A DNA stretch of 64,000 nucleotides. It comes from Lampropedia hyalina DSM 16112. GTDB taxonomy: Bacteria > Pseudomonadota > Gammaproteobacteria > Burkholderiales > Burkholderiaceae_C. Below are positions 35,044-43,694 of this stretch, piece after piece. Both the position numbers and the translations under genes were made by a program. Under the pieces are notes generated by a model. The model made no database searches. It had not been told where the DNA came from and saw nothing but the letters and a program-made list of their open reading frames with translations. Every line of letters starts with the position of its first letter. Position 1 is the first letter of the stretch. The stretch covers positions 1-64,000 of the forward strand of contig NZ_FQUZ01000012.1 of the NCBI RefSeq assembly GCF_900129055.1, given 5' to 3'.

Positions 35044-36033
35044 ATGACTCCCACATTGGCTCACATGGATGTCGTGGTCGATGCCCTGATCGCCCAGGGA
35101 CAGGGCAATCTGGCCGTGCGGCTGGTGGCCGCCGAAGGCCAGCCGGCATTGCCTTCTTTCGAGGCCGGGGCGCACATCGATCTGCACCTTCCCGGTGCAT
35201 TGGTGCGCCAGTATTCGATTGCCAGTGCGCCAGAACAGCGCAGCCACTACCTGCTGTGCGTGCGCCGCGAGGCCGCATCGCGTGGTGGCTCTGCGTATGT
35301 GCACGAGCGTCTGCGCGTGGGCGAGAGGTTGCGCATCGGCACGCCGCGCAACCTGTTTCGGCTGCACACGGCGCGGCACAGCATTCTGCTGGCAGGCGGC
35401 ATTGGCATCACGCCGCTGCTGAGCATGGCGCAGGGGCTGGATGCGGCAGGCCAGTCCTTCGAGCTGCACTACTATGTGCGCCACCGCCGCGATGCCGCCT
35501 TCGCCCGGCAACTGCAAAAAGGCTTTCGCCACGGCACGGTGCATCTGCATTGCAGCGCGGAAGGCGACAGTGCCCGCCACGGCCTGCCGCAAAGCCTGCA
35601 CACACCGGATGTCGCCAGCCACATCTACACCTGTGGTTCGCACGGCTTCATGGCGCATGTGCAGGAGACGGCGCAACGCCAGGGCTGGCCTGCCGCCCAG
35701 TTGCACCAGGAGGCCTTTGCCCCGGCCCCAGCCAGCGAACCGGCAGGCGGGGCGCAACAGGAGCAGGCGTTCGAGGTGGAGCTGGGTTCCAGCGGGCAGG
35801 TGTACACGATTCCCGTCGGGCGCAGCATTGCTGCCGTGCTGCTGGATGCCGGGGTACCGGTGCCGCTGTCCTGCGAAATGGGCATTTGCGGAGCCTGCCT
35901 GACCCCGGTGACAGCAGGCCAGCCCGACCACCGCGACAGCGTGCAGAGCGAGGCCGAGAAGGCCGCCGCCGTGCCCTGCATGGCACTGTGCTGCTCGCGC
36001 AGCCATTCGCCCCGGCTGGTGCTGGGCCTGTGA
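35044..36033 (+). CDS. hpxE: Oxygenase reductase HpxE (FMN/2Fe-2S)
   Basis: A 329-residue phthalate-dioxygenase-reductase type protein. It has an N-terminal flavin domain (RQYSIASAPEQRSHY), an NAD domain (ILLAGGIGITPLLSMAQGL; YTCGSHGFM) and a C-terminal plant-type ferredoxin (CEMGICGACLTPVTAG then a distant CMALC). It passes electrons from NAD(P)H to HpxD. An AAAGGAGGG site precedes ATG 35044, and it lies 16 bp after hpxD. Confidence 0.88.
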   Translation: MTPTLAHMDVVVDALIAQGQGNLAVRLVAAEGQPALPSFEAGAHIDLHLPGALVRQYSIASAPEQRSHYLLCVRREAASRGGSAYVHERLRVGERLRIGTPRNLFRLHTARHSILLAGGIGITPLLSMAQGLDAAGQSFELHYYVRHRRDAAFARQLQKGFRHGTVHLHCSAEGDSARHGLPQSLHTPDVASHIYTCGSHGFMAHVQETAQRQGWPAAQLHQEAFAPAPASEPAGGAQQEQAFEVELGSSGQVYTIPVGRSIAAVLLDAGVPVPLSCEMGICGACLTPVTAGQPDHRDSVQSEAEKAAAVPCMALCCSRSHSPRLVLGL

Positions 36034-36062
36034 GCCGCAGACCTTTGTTGCAGAGCAGGGGG

Positions 36063-36413
36063 TTACGACCCCCGGTAGGTGGAATAGGCCCAGGGGCTGA
36101 CCAGCAGCGGCACATGGTAGTGCTGCTCGGGCTGCGCAATGCCGAAGTCCAGCCGCACCGTGTCCAGGAACGGTGGCGCGTCCTGTGGTGTGCCCTGTGA
36201 CCGGAAGTAGGCGGCCACCTCGAATGCCAGTTGGTAACAGCCTGCCTGCAACTGCCCGTCCTCGAACAGTGGCCGGTCGGTGCGGCCGTCGCCATTGAGC
36301 ACATACCGGCCCAGCAGCGTGGCAGTGCCTGCATTGGTGCGGTACAGGGCCACGGCCATGCCTGCGGCAGGGCGGCCATTGGCGGTGTCCAGAACGTGTG
36401 TGCTCAATCCCAT
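36063..36413 (-). CDS. hiuH: 5-Hydroxyisourate hydrolase (transthyretin-like)
   Basis: A 116-residue HIUase: LSTHVLDTANGRPAAGMAV opening with the conserved His, GRTDRPLF, and the C-terminal YRGS signature with HYHVPLLVSPWAYSTY. It hydrolyses 5-hydroxyisourate to OHCU, the product then used by the UraD domain encoded at 38195. It is transcribed away from the GntR gene, with a TGTATACA palindrome between them. Confidence 0.94.
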   Translation of the reverse strand: MGLSTHVLDTANGRPAAGMAVALYRTNAGTATLLGRYVLNGDGRTDRPLFEDGQLQAGCYQLAFEVAAYFRSQGTPQDAPPFLDTVRLDFGIAQPEQHYHVPLLVSPWAYSTYRGS

Positions 36414-36519
36414 GAGAGGGCCTTTCGTGGTGCGTGGCAGTGACGGGGGTGTGTACTGGCGCAGCAGTATCCGTGCCAGGGCGGCACGGCAATTGCTTGC
36501 AGGAAGGTTGCGGGAAAAG

Positions 36520-36527
36520 TGTATACA
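36520..36527. promoter_or_regulatory. Candidate GntR operator, site 2 (hiuH/GntR divergent promoter)
   Basis: The perfect palindrome TGTATACA, inside the larger near-palindrome AAAGTGTATACATTTT, lies midway between the divergent hiuH and GntR genes. It resembles the TTGTATGCAA sites at 32562, 41598 and 49398. Confidence 0.55.
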
Positions 36528-36555
36528 TTTTTTCCAGAAACCCCCGACCGAGCCA

Positions 36556-37251
36556 ATGCCCCCCATGCCGACTTCTCCCCTGCACACTTCCTCGACCAGT
36601 GCCATCGTCCTCTCGCTGACGCAAGCGATTGTGGAGCACCGCCTGCTGCCCGGCACCAAGCTCACCGAGCAGAAGCTGGGGGCCGAGTTCGGCGTGTCGC
36701 GCACGCTGGTGCGGCAGGCCCTGCTGCAACTGGCGCAACAGAAGCTGGTGACGCTGGAGCCTGCACGCGGGGCCTTCGTGGCCAGCCCTTCGGTGCAGGA
36801 GGCGCGCGAGGTGTTTGCCGTGCGCCGCATGCTGGAGGTGGAGATGGTGCGCCAGTTCGCCCGGCAGGTCACGGCCACGCAGCTTCGCGCCCTGCGCCAG
36901 CACGTCAGGCGTGAACAGGCGGCCGTGCAGCAGCACAACATCCACGGGCGCACCGAGCTGCTGGGCGACTTTCATGTGCGCATGGCCGAGTTGATGGGCA
37001 ACCAGGTGCTGGCGCAGATGCTGGGCGAGCTGATTTCGCGTTGCGACCTCATCACGCTGATGTACCAGAGCAGCAGTGCCGCCGCCCATTCGCACGACGA
37101 GCACGCGCAGATCGTGCAGGCTCTGGCCGCACGCGATGCCGAACGCGCCGCGCAGCTCACGCACGATCACCTGCTCCATGTGGAAGCCAATCTCGGTCTG
37201 GAGCTGCCCCGCCGTTCCCGCAAGACCCGCCACACCCCCGCCCAGCCATGA
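36556..37251 (+). CDS. GntR-family (FCD domain) transcriptional regulator
   Basis: A 231-residue FadR-subfamily regulator: winged HTH (LTEQKLGAEFGVSRTLVRQALLQ segment, about 35-57; ARGAFVASP) and an all-helical FCD ligand domain with metal-type residues (DFHVRMAELMGN; HSHDEHAQIVQAL). It is divergent from hiuH and its stop overlaps the puuE ATG, so it is cotranscribed with allantoin-degradation genes. The likely role is a repressor relieved by a purine intermediate. ATG 36565 is an equally good start. Confidence 0.88.
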   Translation: MPPMPTSPLHTSSTSAIVLSLTQAIVEHRLLPGTKLTEQKLGAEFGVSRTLVRQALLQLAQQKLVTLEPARGAFVASPSVQEAREVFAVRRMLEVEMVRQFARQVTATQLRALRQHVRREQAAVQQHNIHGRTELLGDFHVRMAELMGNQVLAQMLGELISRCDLITLMYQSSSAAAHSHDEHAQIVQALAARDAERAAQLTHDHLLHVEANLGLELPRRSRKTRHTPAQP

Positions 37252-38198
37252 ACCACCTCTACCGCGCCACCGACCCCTATCCCCGTGACCTGATCGGCCA
37301 TGGCCGTCACCCGCCGCAGGCGCAGTGGCCGGGGCAGGCCCGCATTGCCGTGCAGTTCGTCCTCAACTACGAGGAAGGCGGCGAGAGTGCCACCCTGCAT
37401 GGCGATGCCGGCTCCGAGCAGTTTCTCTCCGAGATGTTCAACCCGCCCAGCTACCCGCAGCGGCACCTGAGCATGGAATCCATCTACGAATACGGCGCGC
37501 GGGTGGGCGTGTGGCGCATTCTGCGCGAGTTCGAGCGACGCGGCCTGCCGCTGACCGTGTTCGGTGTCGGCATGGCCCTGCAACGCCACCCCGAAGTGGC
37601 GCAGGCGTGTGTGGAGCTGGGCCATGAAATTGCCTGCCACGGCTGGCGTTGGATTCAGTACCAGACGCTGGACGAGGCCACCGAGCGCGAGCATTTCCGG
37701 CTGGGTATGCAGGCCATCGAGCGGCTCACCGGCCAGCGGCCACTGGGCTGGTACACCGGGCGCGACAGCCCCAACACCCGGCGCATCGTGGTGGACGATG
37801 GCGGCCTCGAATACGACAGCGACTACTACGGCGACGACCTGCCGTTCTGGATGCAGGTGGCACGCAGCGATGGCCAGACCGTGCCGCATCTGATCGTGCC
37901 CTACACGCTGGATACCAACGACATGCGTTTTGCACTGCCGCAGGGCTTTGCCCAGGCCGAGGATTTTTTCTGCTACCTGCGCGACAGCTTCGACGCGCTG
38001 TATGCCGAAGGGGCCGAAACCCCGCGCATGCTCAGCATCGGCATGCACTGCCGCCTGCTGGGGCGGCCGGGGCGCATCGTGGCCTTGCAGAAGTTTCTCG
38101 ACCATCTGGCCCGGCACGACCGCGTCTGGGTGTGCCGCCGCATCGACATTGCCCACCACTGGAAAACCGTGCATCCCTATCAGGAACCCGCCCCATGA
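37248..38198 (+). CDS. puuE: Allantoinase PuuE (polysaccharide-deacetylase fold)
   Basis: A 316-residue PuuE protein: YPRDLIGHGRHPP opening, VQFVLNYEEGGE (Asp replaced by Asn/Glu as in the family), EIACHGWRWI with metal-site His equivalents, GWYTGRDSPNTRRIV and a late GMHCRLLGRPGR. PuuE opens the allantoin ring without metal-dependent amidohydrolase chemistry. It overlaps the GntR stop and the next start by 4 bp each, so translation is coupled. Confidence 0.93.
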   Translation: MNHLYRATDPYPRDLIGHGRHPPQAQWPGQARIAVQFVLNYEEGGESATLHGDAGSEQFLSEMFNPPSYPQRHLSMESIYEYGARVGVWRILREFERRGLPLTVFGVGMALQRHPEVAQACVELGHEIACHGWRWIQYQTLDEATEREHFRLGMQAIERLTGQRPLGWYTGRDSPNTRRIVVDDGGLEYDSDYYGDDLPFWMQVARSDGQTVPHLIVPYTLDTNDMRFALPQGFAQAEDFFCYLRDSFDALYAEGAETPRMLSIGMHCRLLGRPGRIVALQKFLDHLARHDRVWVCRRIDIAHHWKTVHPYQEPAP

Positions 38199-39994
38199 CG
38201 ACCTCTCCTTCCCGCTCCGTCCTGACCCTGTCGCAACTCAACACCGCCACCCTGCCGCAGGCCGTGCAGATGCTGGGTGGCATTTACGAGCATTCCCCCT
38301 GGGTGGGCGAACGCGCCCTGTCGGCCCGCCCGTTCCGCACGCTGGCACAGCTCAAGTACACGCTGGCGCAGACCGTGGAGCAGGCCGGGCGGGATGAGCA
38401 ACTGGCACTCATCCGCGCCCACCCGGAACTGGCGGGGAAGGCCATGCAGGAGCACAGCCTGACCGCCGAATCCAGCCACGAACAGGGCAGGGCGGGCCTG
38501 ACGCAATGCACACCCGCAGAGCTGGCCCTGATTCGGCAACTGAACGCCGACTATTCGCACCGCTTCGGCTTTCCGTTTGTGCTGGCCGTGCGCGGGCCGC
38601 GTGGCACGGGGCTGTCACGGCAGGCCATCATCGGGACATTCCAGCGGCGGTTGCAGCATCCGCCGGAGTTCGAGCGTGCCGAAGCCCTGCGCAACATCCA
38701 CCGCATTGCCGAAATCCGCCTGAATGAGCGGTTCGGCTGGGAGCCGCTGCTGGGCAACCGCTGCTGGGACGCGCTGGAGTTGCTGGCGCAGTTCACCGAC
38801 GCACCCTGTGCCGACACCGGCCCACTCACCGTCACCTACCTGACCGATGCACACCGCGCCTGCGCCCGCCAGATTGCACAGCAGATGCGCGACAGTGGCT
38901 TCGACCAGGTGCAAATCGATGCCGTGGGCAATGTGGTGGGCCGCTACCTCAGCCCCGATGCCCATGCCCGCACCCTGCTGACCGGCTCCCACTACGACAC
39001 CGTGCGCAACGGGGGCAAGTACGACGGGCGGCTGGGCATATGCATTCCCATCACCTGGGTGGCGGAACTGGCGCGGCAGGGCCAACGCCTGCCCTTTCAT
39101 CTGGAAGTCGTGGCGTTCTCGGAGGAGGAAGGCCAGCGTTACCGGGCCACCTTCATCGGCTCCAGCGCGCTGGCCGGGCGTTTTCAGCCCGACTGGCTGG
39201 ACTTGCAGGATGCCGATGGCATTCCCCTGCGCCAGGCCATGCAGCAGGCCGGGCTGAACCCCGATGCGATTGCCAGCCTGCGGCGCGACCCGGCGCAGTA
39301 TCTGGGCTATGTGGAAATCCACATCGAACAAGGCCCGGTGCTGGGCGAACTGAACCTGCCGCTGGGCGTGGTCAGCTCCATCAACGGCAGCGCGCGCTTT
39401 GTGGGCACAGTCACCGGCATGGCCAGCCATGCGGGCACCACGCCCATGAACCGCCGCCACGATGCCGCCACCGCCGTGGCCGAACTCATGGTCTATCTGG
39501 AGCAACGTGCCGCAGAGGATTGCGACTCGGTCGCCACCGTCGGCATGCTGCATGTGCCCGATGGCTCGCCCAACGTCATTGCTGCGCAGTGCCGCTTCAC
39601 GCTGGACGTGCGCGCTCCCCACGATGCCCAGCGCGATGCCCTGGTGGCGGACATCACGGCGCAACTGGCCCGCATTGCCCACCAGCGCGGCGTGGGCTAC
39701 ACGCTGGAAGAAACCCTGCGTGCGTCGGCTGCGCCCAGCGCGCCCGACTGGCAGCACCGCTGGGAACGTGCCGTGGCCCACCTGGGCCTGCCCGCACACA
39801 CCCTGCCCAGCGGGGCCGGGCACGATGCCATGATGCTGCACACCATCCTGCCCCAGGCCATGCTGTTCGTGCGCGGCGAGAACGCGGGCATCAGCCACAA
39901 CCCGCTGGAGAGCAGCACCAGCGACGACATGCAATTGGCCATCGATGCCTTCGCCCGGCTGCTGGCCGAACTGGCCGCTGAGTGCCATGCCTGA
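38195..39994 (+). CDS. Fused OHCU decarboxylase (UraD) - allantoate amidohydrolase (AllC)
   Basis: A 599-residue fusion. Residues 1-175 are UraD: YEHSPWVGERALS, catalytic His76 in AHPELAGK, FPFVLAVRG and FERAEALRNIHRIAEIRL. Residues about 200-595 are an AllC/HyuC-type M20 metallohydrolase: GSHYDTVRNGGKYDG (264-278), the EEE metal/acid motif at 310-312 (FSEEEGQRY), SHAGTTPMNRRHDA and GAGHDAMMLH. One chain thus makes (S)-allantoin from OHCU and later hydrolyses allantoate to ureidoglycine and ammonia. The start overlaps the puuE stop (ATGA). Confidence 0.92.
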   Translation: MTTSPSRSVLTLSQLNTATLPQAVQMLGGIYEHSPWVGERALSARPFRTLAQLKYTLAQTVEQAGRDEQLALIRAHPELAGKAMQEHSLTAESSHEQGRAGLTQCTPAELALIRQLNADYSHRFGFPFVLAVRGPRGTGLSRQAIIGTFQRRLQHPPEFERAEALRNIHRIAEIRLNERFGWEPLLGNRCWDALELLAQFTDAPCADTGPLTVTYLTDAHRACARQIAQQMRDSGFDQVQIDAVGNVVGRYLSPDAHARTLLTGSHYDTVRNGGKYDGRLGICIPITWVAELARQGQRLPFHLEVVAFSEEEGQRYRATFIGSSALAGRFQPDWLDLQDADGIPLRQAMQQAGLNPDAIASLRRDPAQYLGYVEIHIEQGPVLGELNLPLGVVSSINGSARFVGTVTGMASHAGTTPMNRRHDAATAVAELMVYLEQRAAEDCDSVATVGMLHVPDGSPNVIAAQCRFTLDVRAPHDAQRDALVADITAQLARIAHQRGVGYTLEETLRASAAPSAPDWQHRWERAVAHLGLPAHTLPSGAGHDAMMLHTILPQAMLFVRGENAGISHNPLESSTSDDMQLAIDAFARLLAELAAECHA

Positions 39995-40023
39995 CCTTGA
40001 CCCACCGACACCCCCACCACGCC

Positions 40024-41304
40024 ATGACCCTTCCACAGCCTACCGCCCCCGATCTTCACGCACGGCTCGATGCCTGGGTGGATGCCCATTTCGACGAAGA
40101 AATCGCCTTCTTGCAGCAACTCATCCGCGTGCCCACCGATACCCCGCCCGGTGACAATGCGCCCCATGCCGAGAAAACCGCCGCATTGCTGGCGCAATGG
40201 GGGCTGGAGGCCCAGCCACTGCCCGTGCCGCCGCCCATCGTGCGGGCCGGTGGCATGCAGTCCATCACCAACCTCATCGTGCGCCGGGCATACGGCCAGC
40301 CGGGAGCCGATGGCCAGGCGCATCCGGTGATCGCGCTGAACGCGCATGGCGACGTGGTTCCGCCCGGCGAAGGCTGGACGCACGACCCCTATGGCGGCGA
40401 ATGCGTGGGTGGCCGCATCTATGGCCGCGCGGCGGCAGTCAGCAAAAGCGACTTTGCCACCTACACGTTTGCCCTGCGCGCGCTCGAAGCCGTGGCCCGT
40501 CCCGGCCGGGGCCAACTGGAACTGCACTTCACCTACGACGAGGAATTCGGCGGGGAACTGGGGCCGGGCTGGCTGCTGCAACAGGGCCACACCCGCCCCG
40601 ACTGGCTTGTGGCCGCAGGCTTTGCCCACGAAGTCGTCACCGCCCACAATGGCTGCCTGCAACTGGAAGTGACCGTGCACGGCAAGATGGCGCACGCGGC
40701 CATTCCCGACACGGGCGTGGACGCACTGCAAGCCGCCCACCGGCTGCTGGCGCAGTTGTACGCACAGAACGCGCAGTACCGCGCCATTCGTTCCGAGGTG
40801 GACGGCATCGGCCACCCCTACCTGAATGTGGGCCGCATCGAAGGCGGCACCCACACCAACGTCGTGCCCGGCAAGGTGGTGTTCCGGCTGGATCGCCGCA
40901 TGATTCCCGAGGAAGACCCCACAACCGTCGAAGCCGACATTCGTGGCCTCATCACCGCCACCGCTGCCAGCATTCCCGGCGTGACGGTGGACATCCAACG
41001 CCTGCTGCTGGCCAGGGCCATGCGCCCCCTGCCGGGCAGTCAGCCGCTGGTCGAAGCCATCCAGCGGCATGGGCAGGAGCTGCTGGGCCATCCGGTTGCG
41101 GCACGCGGCACACCGCTGTACACCGACGTGCGCCTGTATGCCGAGCAGGGCATTCCGGGCGTGATCTACGGAGCCGGCCCGCGCACCGTGCTGGAGTCGA
41201 ATGCCAAGCGGGCCGACGAGCATCTGGAACTGCAAGACCTGCGCAATGCCACCAAGGTGGTGGCGCGGGTGCTGGCCGATCTGTTCCAGACCCTGCCGGG
41301 CTGA
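40024..41304 (+). CDS. M20-family metallohydrolase (ArgE/DapE type)
   Basis: A 426-residue M20 peptidase-family enzyme: ALNAHGDVVPPGEGWTHDP (metal His and Asp, about 103-121), YDEEFGGELGPGWLL (catalytic Glu), a dimerisation domain with KMAHAAIPDTGVDA, GGTHTNVVPG, and YGAGPRTVLES with the last metal region. It starts 29 bp after the fusion gene and is probably in the same operon. It may hydrolyse a carbamoylated or acylated product of purine breakdown; the real substrate is unknown. Confidence 0.85.
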   Translation: MTLPQPTAPDLHARLDAWVDAHFDEEIAFLQQLIRVPTDTPPGDNAPHAEKTAALLAQWGLEAQPLPVPPPIVRAGGMQSITNLIVRRAYGQPGADGQAHPVIALNAHGDVVPPGEGWTHDPYGGECVGGRIYGRAAAVSKSDFATYTFALRALEAVARPGRGQLELHFTYDEEFGGELGPGWLLQQGHTRPDWLVAAGFAHEVVTAHNGCLQLEVTVHGKMAHAAIPDTGVDALQAAHRLLAQLYAQNAQYRAIRSEVDGIGHPYLNVGRIEGGTHTNVVPGKVVFRLDRRMIPEEDPTTVEADIRGLITATAASIPGVTVDIQRLLLARAMRPLPGSQPLVEAIQRHGQELLGHPVAARGTPLYTDVRLYAEQGIPGVIYGAGPRTVLESNAKRADEHLELQDLRNATKVVARVLADLFQTLPG

Positions 41305-41349
41305 TCGCCAGACCCTAGCCCTGCACCAGCCATGTGCGTGGGTGCAGAC

Positions 41350-41374
41350 ATGGCGCACGCCAACTGTGCGCCAT
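41350..41374. terminator. Hairpin after the M20 gene
   Basis: TGGCGCAC (41351-41358) pairs with GTGCGCCA (41366-41373), extended by A-T, around a 7-nt loop. It follows the M20 stop by about 45 bp and may end the puuE-fusion-M20 transcript. No T-run. Confidence 0.5.
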
Positions 41375-41375
41375 G

Positions 41376-41428
41376 CCCTGCCGGTGCACACTGGCGCGAG
41401 GGTGAATCTGATTGATGACACGCCCTGG
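41376..41428. repeat. Dispersed ~50-bp repeat, copy 2
   Basis: CACTGGCGCGAGGGTGAATC and GATGACACGCCCTGG align with the copies at 76 and 49419. It directly abuts the palindromic element at 41452. Confidence 0.75.
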
Positions 41429-41451
41429 TCCGAATGCCGCTTACTGAACGC

Positions 41452-41557
41452 CGTCATTCCGGCGAAGGCCGGAATCCAGTGACGACATGGAGAAAAAACA
41501 CGTTCGTTTTTCTTGGCTTGCTTTGTCACTGGATTCCGGGTCAAGCCCGGAATGACG
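41452..41557. repeat. MITE-like palindromic element, family 1, copy 1
   Basis: Left arm CGTCATTCCGGCGAAGGCCG... (41452-41483) and right arm ...CCCGGAATGACG (41525-41557) are imperfect inverted repeats of about 32 bp around a ~40-bp spacer containing CATGGAGAAAAAACACGTTC. Copies recur at 57171-57276 and, diverged, at 60851-60955. The flanking CTTAAGTAAGTGCCATTC also recurs at 57450. Confidence 0.85.
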
Positions 41558-41597
41558 GGAAACAGGCTTAAGTAAGTGCCATTCACCCTAGTGCAGA

Positions 41598-41607
41598 TTG
41601 CATACAA
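41598..41607. promoter_or_regulatory. Candidate GntR operator, site 3 (ABC importer)
   Basis: TTGCATACAA, the reverse complement of the TTGTATGCAA site before hpxO, lies 100 bp before the binding-protein gene of the ABC importer. Confidence 0.5.
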
Positions 41608-41706
41608 TTTTTCCATGCTGCACCGCACATTCCAGCAAAACAGGCATTGATTTTGCGTAGGGAGAGAAAGCATCCGCTTTCCCCTGACCCACCAAGGAGT
41701 CTCTCT

Positions 41707-42744
41707 ATGCAAAAACGTCTTTTTCTCCAAACTGCCCTGTGGCTTGGCATGGTCGCCGGTGTGACCGGCACGGGTCTGGCACAGGCGCAGATCACGCCGA
41801 TCAAGTTCCAGCTCGACTGGCGGTTTGAAGGCCCGGCAGCCTTCTTCACCCACCCGGCGGCCAAGGGCTACTTCAAGGAGGCTGGGCTGGATGTGAGCGT
41901 GGATGCAGGCAATGGCTCGGGCGGAGCCGTCACCCGCGTGGCATCGGGGGCCTACGACATCGGCTTTGCCGACATGGCCGCGCTGATGGAGTTCCACGCC
42001 AACAACCCGGATGCGCCCACCAAGCCGGTGGCCGTCATGGTCGTGTACAACAACACGCCTGCCTCGGTGCTGTCGCTGAAGAAAACCGGCATCCAGACCC
42101 CGGCCGATCTGGGCGGGAAGAAGCTGGGCGCGCCGGTCTTTGATGCCGGGCGCAAGGCATTCCCGATCTTCGCCCAGGCCAATGGCGTGGGCGCGGTCGA
42201 GTGGATCAGCATGGACCCGCCACTGCGTGAAACCATGCTGGTGCGCGGGGACGTGCAGGCCATCACCGGCTTCACCTTCACCTCGCTGCTCAATCTGGAG
42301 GCACGCGGCATCCCGACCGCAGACGTGGCGATACTCGCCTACCCGGACTACGGGGTCAAACTCTATGGCAACGTCATCATTGCCGCGCCCAAATTGCTGG
42401 CCGAGAAGCCCGAAGCCGTCAAAGCCTTTCTGCAAGCCTTTGCCAAGGGAGCGCGGGAGGTGATTGCCGACCCTGCCACCGCCGTGGCATCGGTCAAGGC
42501 CCGCGATGGCCTCGTCAAGCCCGAGCTGGAAACACGCCGCCTGCAACTGGCGATTGATACCGTCGTCAATACCGCCGATGCTCGCCGGGAAGGCTTTGGC
42601 CAGGTCGATGCCGACCGCCTCGCGCTGATGGCAAGGCAAGTCACCGAGACGTTCGCCACCAAGACCCCCGTCGATCCTGCCGCCGTCTGGAACGGCAGCT
42701 TCCTGCCCGGCCCGGACGCACTCGACATCCTGCCTAGGCCCTGA
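41707..42744 (+). CDS. ABC importer periplasmic binding protein (NMT1/SsuA-like)
   Basis: A 345-residue NMT1/THI5-type receptor: signal peptide ending GLAQAQ, then ITPIKFQLDWRFEGPAAFF, GAVTRVASGAYDIGFADMA and KKTGIQTPADLGGKKLGAP. The 'DWRFEG' opening resembles pyrimidine/hydroxymethylpyrimidine binding proteins. An AAGGAG site is 8 bp before ATG 41707. With the next two genes it forms a full importer inside the purine locus; a purine, allantoin or related heterocycle is the inferred ligand. Confidence 0.87.
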   Translation: MQKRLFLQTALWLGMVAGVTGTGLAQAQITPIKFQLDWRFEGPAAFFTHPAAKGYFKEAGLDVSVDAGNGSGGAVTRVASGAYDIGFADMAALMEFHANNPDAPTKPVAVMVVYNNTPASVLSLKKTGIQTPADLGGKKLGAPVFDAGRKAFPIFAQANGVGAVEWISMDPPLRETMLVRGDVQAITGFTFTSLLNLEARGIPTADVAILAYPDYGVKLYGNVIIAAPKLLAEKPEAVKAFLQAFAKGAREVIADPATAVASVKARDGLVKPELETRRLQLAIDTVVNTADARREGFGQVDADRLALMARQVTETFATKTPVDPAAVWNGSFLPGPDALDILPRP

Positions 42745-42822
42745 GCACGTCTTCACCGCCGATCGGGTGCCGCGTGCCTGCATCCGATCCACTCCACCCA
42801 TCCGCACCAGGAGCCTTTTTGC

Positions 42823-43671
42823 ATGACCACTTCTCCCGCCCCCCACCCCTTTGTGCATTTTCAGGATGTCTGGCTGGCCTACAACGACGAACTGCTCCAG
42901 GCCAACCAGTTCGCGGTGGAAGAGATCAACCTGAAAATCCGCGAAGGCGAATTCATTGCCATCGTCGGGCCATCGGGCTGTGGCAAATCCACTTTCATGA
43001 AGCTGACCACCGGCCTGCGCATGCCCTCCATCGGCAAGATATGGATCGACAACCAGCCCGTCACCGGCCCGCTGAAAATCTCCGGCATGGCCTTCCAGTC
43101 GCCCTCGCTGCTGCCGTGGCGCACCACTGTGGACAACGTGCTGCTGCCGCTGGAAATCGTCGAACCCTATCGCAGCAGCTTCTCGCAAAAACGCAAGGAA
43201 TACGAGGAACGCGCCCGCCGCCTGCTCCAGAAGGTGGGCCTTGCGGGCTACGAGGACAAATTCCCGTGGGAGCTTTCCGGCGGCATGCAGCAGCGTGCCT
43301 CCATCTGCCGCGCCCTCATCCATGAACCCAAGATGCTGCTGCTGGACGAGCCATTTGGCGCGCTCGATGCCTTCACCCGCGAGGAGCTGTGGTGCATTCT
43401 GCGCGACCTGTGGACCGAGCAGCAGTTCAACGTCATTCTGGTCACGCACGATCTGCGCGAATCGGTTTTTCTGGCCGACACCATCTACGTCATGAGCAAA
43501 AGCCCGGGCCGTTTCGTGGTGCGGCGCGACATCGAACTGCCCCGCCCGCGCGATCTGGAAGTCACCTATACCCGCGAATTCACCGACATCGTGCTGGAAT
43601 TGCGCGGCCACATCGGAGCCATCCGCCAGGGCCACGCTGCGGCCACCGATGCCCCCGTCATCGGCCAGTGA
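42823..43671 (+). CDS. ABC importer ATPase (nitrate/taurine/pyrimidine type)
   Basis: A 282-residue ATPase: Walker A GPSGCGKST (49-57), Q-loop AFQSPSLLPWRT, signature LSGGMQQRASICRAL, Walker B LLLDEPFGALDAFTREE and switch His in VTHDLRES. Q-loop and D-loop sequences are of the TauB/SsuB/NrtD class. It lies between the receptor and permease genes on the same strand. Confidence 0.93.
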   Translation: MTTSPAPHPFVHFQDVWLAYNDELLQANQFAVEEINLKIREGEFIAIVGPSGCGKSTFMKLTTGLRMPSIGKIWIDNQPVTGPLKISGMAFQSPSLLPWRTTVDNVLLPLEIVEPYRSSFSQKRKEYEERARRLLQKVGLAGYEDKFPWELSGGMQQRASICRALIHEPKMLLLDEPFGALDAFTREELWCILRDLWTEQQFNVILVTHDLRESVFLADTIYVMSKSPGRFVVRRDIELPRPRDLEVTYTREFTDIVLELRGHIGAIRQGHAAATDAPVIGQ

Positions 43672-43694
43672 ACGCCACGCCAAGGAATACTTTC

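Noticed and set aside
39697-43683. Another >1300-codon minus-strand frame opposite the fusion gene, M20 hydrolase and ABC importer
   Set aside because: Antisense to clear enzyme genes with all motifs; no recognisable domain in the translation.
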